From the NCBI GenBank assembly GCA_963678705.1, contig OY783209.1, positions 15,190,001-15,254,000 of the forward strand: a stretch of 64,000 nucleotides of DNA, read 5' to 3'. Below the pieces are notes generated by a model. It did no database searches, was not told the DNA's origin, and saw nothing but the letters and a program-made list of their open reading frames with translations. This stretch comes from Panorpa germanica. Lineage: Eukaryota; Arthropoda; Insecta; Mecoptera; Panorpidae. Position numbers and translations under genes: made by a program. Below are positions 58,046-64,000 of this stretch, piece by piece (positions within the stretch are counted from its first letter, which is position 1; every line of letters starts with the position of its first letter).

Positions 58046-58488
58046 GTTGTTGTTATTTTATGTCTATTTTGTATCGACAATATCAGTCAATTATACCAGT
58101 AGTGCCATCTACCTTTAACTATGTAATACTGTATTTTTATATGAGTGTTAAATGTGAGATTTGGAATAAAGTTTAGTTCGTATCTGTGACTCAAGCGTTT
58201 GATTTATTAGAGGTTATGGGACCAGTATTTTTTAGTTTTTCTCGCAATTTTCGTGGACATTATTAGTGAAATAGTCTTTGCAGATTGAGATAAACTGTAA
58301 TTAACGCTGTGACTGTGAAAATGACGACGAACTATCATGTCAGTGTGCCTAAACTGAAAGGTCGGGAGAATTACAGTGAATGGGCTTTCGCGGCTGAGAA
58401 TTTCTTAATTCTGGAGGGGCTGTCTGATTGCATCAAGTCGGAGACAGTACCAGAAGAAATAGGAGCAGCAGGTGACGCTCTAGCCCTT
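58046..58488 (+). mobile_element. Ty1/copia fossil: probable 5' LTR and Gag start
   Basis: TGTTGTTATTTTATG near 58046 is a plausible LTR start. GAGGTTATGGGACCAG at 58210 is the primer-binding-side phrase typical of copia elements. Gag then begins MTTNYHVSVPKLKGRENYSE at 58321 and runs to about 58485, where Helitron-like sequence replaces it. The element is a truncated, broken remnant inserted in the Helitron coding region. Confidence 0.75.
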
Positions 58489-58564
58489 ATCCTTCCCGTT
58501 ATTGTACTTTCAATTTAATCCCCTGAACCGCCGCCCACATTTTCAGCACCAAAGCACATATTCT

Positions 58565-58985
58565 TCAACACGGTTACCTCCCAGAGCCATTATTATCTAT
58601 CGCTACTTCTTCTAACACCACCGTTACTTGGTGTCCTGAACCCCGGCGCCACCCTCTTCTCCCATCAGGCACTACCAATTCAATATTACAGCAATTCAAT
58701 TACATAATTAAAACTGCACTGTAATCTTACTTTCTAATTTTCGTATTTATATTTACGATATAATATTATTCTGCAACACGGTTACTTCCAAGAGCCTTTA
58801 TTAATCTATCGCCACTACTTCTAACACCACCGTTACTTAGTACTGAACCCCAGCGCCACCCTCTCCTCCAATCAAGCACTACCAATTCGATATTACAGCA
58901 ACTCATTTACGTAATTAACTGCACGTACGTACATTTACTGCACTGTAATCTTACGTTTTAATTTTCGTATTTATATTTACGATAT
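58565..58985. repeat. Tandem duplication within Helitron-like copy E, period about 210 bp
   Basis: CAACACGGTTAC begins units near 58565 and 58775. Both contain CTAACACCACCGTTACTT, a GCGCCACCCTC phrase, GCACTACCAATTC and TTACGATATAATATTA. Confidence 0.85.
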
Positions 58986-60367
58986 AATATTAGTCTCCAC
59001 ATTAATCCTCGCTCCTGAAATAAAATTGTCAAATTTAAGGCATAGCAATCTATTTTGCTCGTAACAAATCTTTATACCTTTATAACCTTTATCTACCTCT
59101 ACTTTTATAAATGATCGAAATTTCATAATTGAGCTGTTTGGGCCTTTCCCGCCCCCACTTCCCCAATTTCACGCCGCTACTTAGGTTAAATTTATTTTTC
59201 GCAAATATCCGCATGCGTAGTTTCTATTTTTTTAATTTGATATTTGGGGCTGTTAACTATTTCCCCCCTACACCTCTCACTTCTGTTCGATTTCACAGCA
59301 TAACAAACGCACCAAAAATCAGTTCAATTCTACTATTGAATGTTATTTGACTATTTAACTTAAAGAGAACTATTGTGCTTCTATTTAATATTCTACAGGC
59401 AAAATATCATCGTTGTACCTCTATTTTGTTCATATACTCGGTTTATCACCCCCACTCTAGTGTTACACTTAAGAAAATGTATTTTTTTTTATATTTTCGT
59501 TATGAATATGTCAATCCATATCTGCATACTAAATTTCAGCTTTGTATTTATATTTTAGCATTAGTACCCACCCACATACCTGCGCTACTGAACATGTTTA
59601 TCAAATTTTAACACAGGGATTTATTTTATTTGTATCTAAGAACATATATTCTAAACTATAGCCTTTCATCTCTATATATTTCATATTTCTGGTTTTTGGC
59701 CCCCAGCGCCCGCCGCCTCTGAAAAGTTGCAGTTTTCTATAGTTTGTCTTTAATGACACTCTATATAGGGCCCACGTTCCAAATATCAACGTTCTAACTC
59801 TGTTGCAACATTGCCCCCAAAAAATCACGCCGCTACTGAATTAAAATTTTGGTAATTCAATTATTGGCAAACATGCGCAATTAGTGTCTGAATACATGTA
59901 CCTTAAGTTTTAATACTACTTTTTCAATATTTCTGGCTTTTACTGTTTTAACTCCCGCCGCCACTGGAAATTTGGGGCTGTTTTTTTTTTTTCATTAATA
60001 ACTGTCTACAGCGAGCCTACATATTAAATTTGAACGTCCTAACTCTATTCTAACATTGCCCCCTGAAATATGCGCCGCTACTGAACTCAAATTTCAAATG
60101 TCCAACTATTGGCAAATGTGCACAATTATGATCTCAATACACACACCAATTTTCAGTTTTCTATCTTTTCTAGTTCGTTAGATATTTGCAAAAGTATTTT
60201 TTCGAATTTTCCAGTTTTTCCAGAATAATCTTTTCCAGGGAAATTCAGGGACAATTTCAGGGACAATTTCAGGGACGCAGAAAGTCTTAGAAATTCGTCC
60301 TTTACATAATATCAAAATTTAAAAATTTTTGTAGGCGCCGTTTAGAAGATACCATATAGATTTTGTT

Positions 60368-60395
60368 ACCGGAAATATATATAAATATATATATA

Positions 60396-60466
<71 letters not shown>
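60368..60466. repeat. AT dinucleotide microsatellite, about 95 bp
   Basis: Nearly pure AT with a few interruptions, inside Helitron-like copy E. Confidence 0.95.
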
Positions 60467-60467
<1 letters not shown>

Positions 60468-60530
60468 TCTATGAGTTCTTATGAGTTTTCCATGTTAAAT
60501 TGGAACATTACGAACATTATAATAGTAAGA

Positions 60531-61809
60531 TTATATATAAAAATATAAAAATAGGGGCTTATAAAACTGTTGCATATCAGAAAACGCTTCTCTTCTCTAC
60601 TGGACAGGTACTTAATGAATTACCCAACAATATACTTATAATTATATATAAAAATATAAAAATAGGGGCGTATAAAACTGTTGCATATCAGAAAACGCTT
60701 CTCTTCTCTACTGGACAGGTACTTAATGAATTACTCAACAATATACTTATAATTATATATAAAAATAGGGGCTTATAAAACTGTTGCATATCAGAAAACG
60801 CTTCTCTTCTCTACTGGACAGGTACTTAATGAATTACCCAACAATATACTTATAATTGTATATAAAAATATAAAAATAGGGGCTTATAAAACTGTTGCAT
60901 ATCAGAAAACGCTTCTCTTCTCTACTGGACAGGTACTTAATGAATTACCCAACAATATACTTATAATTGTATATAAAAATATAAAAATAGGGGCTTATAA
61001 AACTGTTGCATATCAGAAAACGCTTCTCTTCTCTACTGGACAGGTACCTAATGAAATACCCAACAATATACTTATAATTATATATAAAAATATAAAAATA
61101 GGGGCTTATAAAACTGTTGCATATCAGAAAACGCTTCTCTTCTCTACTGGACAGGTACTTAATGAATTACCCAACAATATACTTATAATTGTATATAAAA
61201 ATATAAAAATAGGGGCTTATAAAACTGTTGCATATCAGAAAACGCTTCTCTTCTCTACTGGACAGGTACTTAATGAATTACCCAACAATATACTTATAAT
61301 TATATATAAAAATATAAAAATAGGGGCTTATAAAACTGTTGCATATCAGAAAACGCTTCTCTTCTCTACTGGGCAGGTACTTAATGAATTACCCAACAAT
61401 ATACTTATTATTATATATAAAAATAGGGGCTTATAAAACTGTTGCATATCAGAAAACGATTCTCTTCTCTACTGGACAGGTACTTAATGAATTACTCAAC
61501 AATATACTTATAATTATATATAAAAATATAAAAATAGGGGCTTATAAAACTGTTGCATATCAGAAAACGCTTCTCTTTTCTACTGGACAGGTACTTAATG
61601 AATTACCCAACAATATACTTATAATTATATATAAAAATATAAAAATAGGGGCTTATAAAACTGTTGCATATCAGAAAACGCTTCTCTTCTCTACTGGACA
61701 GGTACTTAATGAATTACCCAACAATATACTTATAATTATATATAAAAATATAAAAATAGGGGCTTATAAAACTGTTGCATATCAGAAAACGCTTCTCTTC
61801 GACTATAAT
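60531..61809 (+). repeat. Tandem array, twelve units of 111 bp (two of 103 bp), derived from a Jockey LINE
   Basis: ATAGGGGC(T/G)TATAAAACTG recurs at 60551, 60662, 60765, 60876, 60987, 61098, 61209, 61320, 61423, 61534, 61645 and 61756. Spacing is 111 bp except for two 103-bp units that lack eight AT bases. Units are almost identical. Each holds about 75 bp matching Jockey ORF2 (compare 50650-50735: STGQVLNELPN and GAYKTVAYQKTLLFS) plus about 35 bp of AT-rich linker. Because 111 is 37 codons, long repetitive open frames run through it by arithmetic; they are not genes. Confidence 0.95.
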
Positions 61810-62810
61810 ACATCTTCAGGCAATAAAAAGTGGCTGAAGTAATTATGATACTAAAACCGGGCAAAGATCCAAATACCAAAAAAAACATAATGGCTTATAA
61901 TATTACTGCCAATAATATCCAAGAGCCTGTAGCCTATAATAAAAGAGAGAGACCTATTCACTTAACTATCGACCAGGTGCACAGAACATTTGACATAATC
62001 AAAGATACCTTAGAAAGAAAGAAAATATGTCAAGTGTCTTCCTTAATGTGTCTCAAGCGTTTAATAAAGTATGGATAGAGGAACTGTAATTTAAATTTCA
62101 ACGATCCTCGATCTCCCGAAACAATTCTATGAAATACTAAAATCTTATCTGCAGACAGGCTTTTAGGCATTTCATGTTAAGTGTGGCAATGAATAATCAC
62201 AACATCTGTGCAGGAGTACCGCAAGGTAGTGTGCTTTGCACAACACTGTACTTGCTCTACACAGAGATATACTACAAGATGAGGAATCAACAATGGCCAC
62301 CTTTGCAGATGATACTGCTATCTTGGCCGTTGGGAACACTATCAATGAAGCCGCAATAAAACTTCAAAAAGCAGTGGACAAGGGCAGTACTTGAACAAAA
62401 GTATGGCGAATTAAACAAAATTAGTTTATATCAATACACGTAAATTTCACATACTGAAAGAATACTAAAAATCTGCATATACTCATAAACGCAAACAGAA
62501 TTCCTCATGAAAATGAAGCTAAATATAAGGTTTTGTTAAGGTGGAAAGCGCATATCAAAGAGAAAAAGCAAGATCTGAACTTAAAATACAGGAAAACGTA
62601 TTGATTAATTGGACGACGCTCTAAACTAAACAATGGAAACAAGCTGCTTATATATAAGCAATTTCTAAAGTATAGACGTCTGGAGTGCAACTCTGGGATT
62701 GCTTATTTCAATTTACCTCAGGGATGATCTCATTTTACGAGGGACGCATGCAAATTGGCTAAAAATTAGTTAGTTATGGTGGACAGGCCCTTCATATTTA
62801 CATGAATAGT
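61810..62810 (+). mobile_element. Jockey-clade LINE ORF2 remnant downstream of the array
   Basis: Continues in the same sense as the array: VAEVIMILKPGKDPN (61832), YNKRERPIHLTIDQVHRTFD (61937), SLMCLKRLIKYG-type motif A region, GVPQGSVL (62212), FADDTA-like sequence (62307) and scattered C-terminal sequence to about 62800. Closely related to the copy at 50270-51670. Many shifts and stops. Confidence 0.8.
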
Positions 62811-63019
62811 TCTAATTCCTATTAGTAATTATAACGTTTTTAATTTGCCTGAAACTCGGAAAATCATATTATCCAATATTCTTGTAACCTCTACACTAAA
62901 TATTTATGAATTATATTAAAGTCACTGCATATTTTCTACGTTTTTCACAAAATTATAAAAACAAATGTAATGAGACAGTCGAACCATTACTGGTGTTAGA
63001 ATTGCACAATGCTATGCGA

Positions 63020-63830
63020 TGCTAGTAAAATTATTCCAGGTTAAATATTTTTCAAATGAAATGAGTTCCTTAAAAAGAAATGTACCACTGCAAAACACTA
63101 GCCCACTATTGTCGCTTAACCGGTTATGCGATGAAGATTACCTATGTTGGAGGCTGGTTAGCTCATATAATATTACATCTGAAGCATTCACTTACTACCA
63201 TAAACTTATTATTCAGCGTGAATATATAAAACTATTCTATTTTGGTCTAAAACATTTATTTTCTGTTAGAGACCAGTTCACGGCCCTTAGAGCAATATTA
63301 CTTGCTAAATCTGTAGTTCATAATTGTATCATATGTTATAAATATGTATAATAAAAAACAGATATAGTCACGGTAGCAACCTTAATAAATATCTTAACAG
63401 ATATATAAATATATCTGTCTATTTATATGTTTTGTTACTAAAGTTGTAATTTTTTAGTTAGTAACGGAATTATCGACTCAATTTTTTTGTTTGCATTAAA
63501 TCGCGTCGTCGTGGAAACCCTACTACCATCTATTCTGATAATGGTACTTTGTAGTAGCAAACATTGTTTTAATCTAGTAGCATTACTACGTTTTTATCTA
63601 ATAAGTCAAACACATTTAAATTAACTATTTCTGCGTCCAATATGTCAATTATTTGGAAATTTATACCGCCACGTGACACTCCTCACTCCGTGACATTTAC
63701 TAATTGATCGTCAAATAACCAGTGCTTCTTGATCACATGCAACGTTTCTCACATGATCAAGACATACTTGAATAATACTATAAGCGATGGTCCGATGGAA
63801 TGACACAAATGGCAGACTTCGAGTAATTCT
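63020..63830 (+). mobile_element. BEL/Pao LTR retrotransposon fossil C, integrase region
   Basis: YYHKLIIQREYIKLFYFGLK and LAKSVVHNCIICYKY (63200-63350) are the integrase zinc region. RRGNPTTIYSDNGT (near 63515) and IIWKFIPPRDTPHS (near 63650) are core-domain segments. Broken and incomplete at both sides; no LTR is recognised. Confidence 0.75.
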
Positions 63831-64000
63831 GTAATCCGCGGGACTTCATTACGCGGATTTATTACAATTTCTGGTTCAATGTGGTTCATCAAATTTGTTA
63901 ATAGTAGACATATTAAAATAAGTGAGATCCATTATTCAAGTTAGTGGAGACCCCTAACAACTTGCACAATGAACTCGTCCTAATCTTAAGAAACACATGC
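63831..64000. other. Unassigned end of window
   Basis: A short inverted pair (AATCCGCG and CGCGGATT near 63831-63860) is the only structure noted. Confidence 0.4.

Larger units (their letters stand above)
58488..60530 (-). mobile_element. Helitron-like element, copy E, 5' end present, minus strand
   Basis: On the minus strand it starts TCTTACTATTATAATG after an A at 60530, homologous to the starts of copies A and C, and continues through the family blocks (GGCGCCTAC, CAGTAGCGGCG three times, CCCCAAAT). It ends at the copia Gag junction near 58488 without the CTAG terminus. It contains an AT microsatellite near its 5' end and a tandem duplication near the break. Its 5' junction falls inside a unit of the 111-bp array. 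Confidence 0.75.

Noticed and set aside
60531-61809. Regularly spaced repeats suggesting a CRISPR-like array
   Set aside because: Units are directly adjoining 111-bp copies without unique spacers, in an animal genome, and derive from a LINE.
60500-61842. Long repetitive open frames (92 and 167 codons) as a repeat protein gene
   Set aside because: They follow from a 37-codon unit length and have no start context, splice sites or conservation signal.

Overview
The window is AT-rich arthropod DNA, almost certainly from an insect; the order cannot be fixed from the sequence alone. The evidence is a spliced GMC oxidoreductase of the insect glucose-dehydrogenase type, a first exon that looks like an insect UDP-glycosyltransferase (UGT), and an insect-type set of mobile elements: BEL/Pao, copia, mariner, I-type, Jockey-type and L1/Tx1-like LINEs, Helitrons, a Mutator-like element, a THAP element, several MITEs and a tRNA-derived SINE. 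Host coding sequence is sparse. Most of the window is layers of repeats inserted into one another.

Layout. 1-2 kb: broken BEL/Pao copy (minus). 2-6.4 kb: AT-rich DNA with one hAT MITE. 6.4-8.6 kb: a Helitron-like copy with both ends. 8.8-11.5 kb: old L1/Tx1-like LINE (minus). 11.8-12.9 kb: a mariner with its catalytic core deleted, inside another repeat whose uninterrupted paralogue lies at 33 kb. 12.9-17.1 kb: Helitron-family fragments, a 361-bp MITE, LINE pieces and a SINE head. 18.96 kb: palindromic MITE. 19.8-21.9 kb: intact three-exon GMC gene. 22.3-23.5 kb: THAP-domain element with inverted ends. 24.8-32.4 kb: BEL/Pao fossil (plus) that has received a copia remnant and a 3.3-kb element carrying a DUF4806-type gene. 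33.96 kb: isolated UGT-like first exon. 35-42.5 kb: mosaic of LINE and LTR debris. 42.5-48.8 kb: young, nearly full-length I-type LINE with 14-bp target duplications, intact ORF2, and an 813-bp Helitron-like insertion in ORF1. 50-52 kb: Jockey and copia debris. 52.9-53.1 kb: SINE with target duplications. 53.2-54.8 kb: Helitron-family DNA split by a foldback MITE. 55.4-56.8 kb: Mutator-like transposase followed by a DEDDh exonuclease domain. 56.9-58.1 kb: a second Helitron family whose 5' end is triplicated, cut by a copia remnant. 58.5-60.5 kb: Helitron-like copy (minus). 60.5-61.8 kb: twelve-unit 111-bp array derived from a Jockey ORF2. 61.8-62.8 kb: Jockey remnant. 63-63.8 kb: BEL/Pao remnant.

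How it fits together. The repeats date one another. The young LINE interrupts an old LINE and is itself interrupted by a Helitron-like element. The mariner, the 361-bp MITE and the foldback MITE each sit in repeats for which less-interrupted relatives exist in this same window, which lets their ends and target duplications be read directly. The strongest candidate for something new is the 3,326-bp element at 28866-32191. It has 11-bp inverted ends, a TA target duplication, clusters of a GGCCCA/TGGGCC motif just inside both ends, and a spliced DUF4806-type gene but no recognisable transposase.
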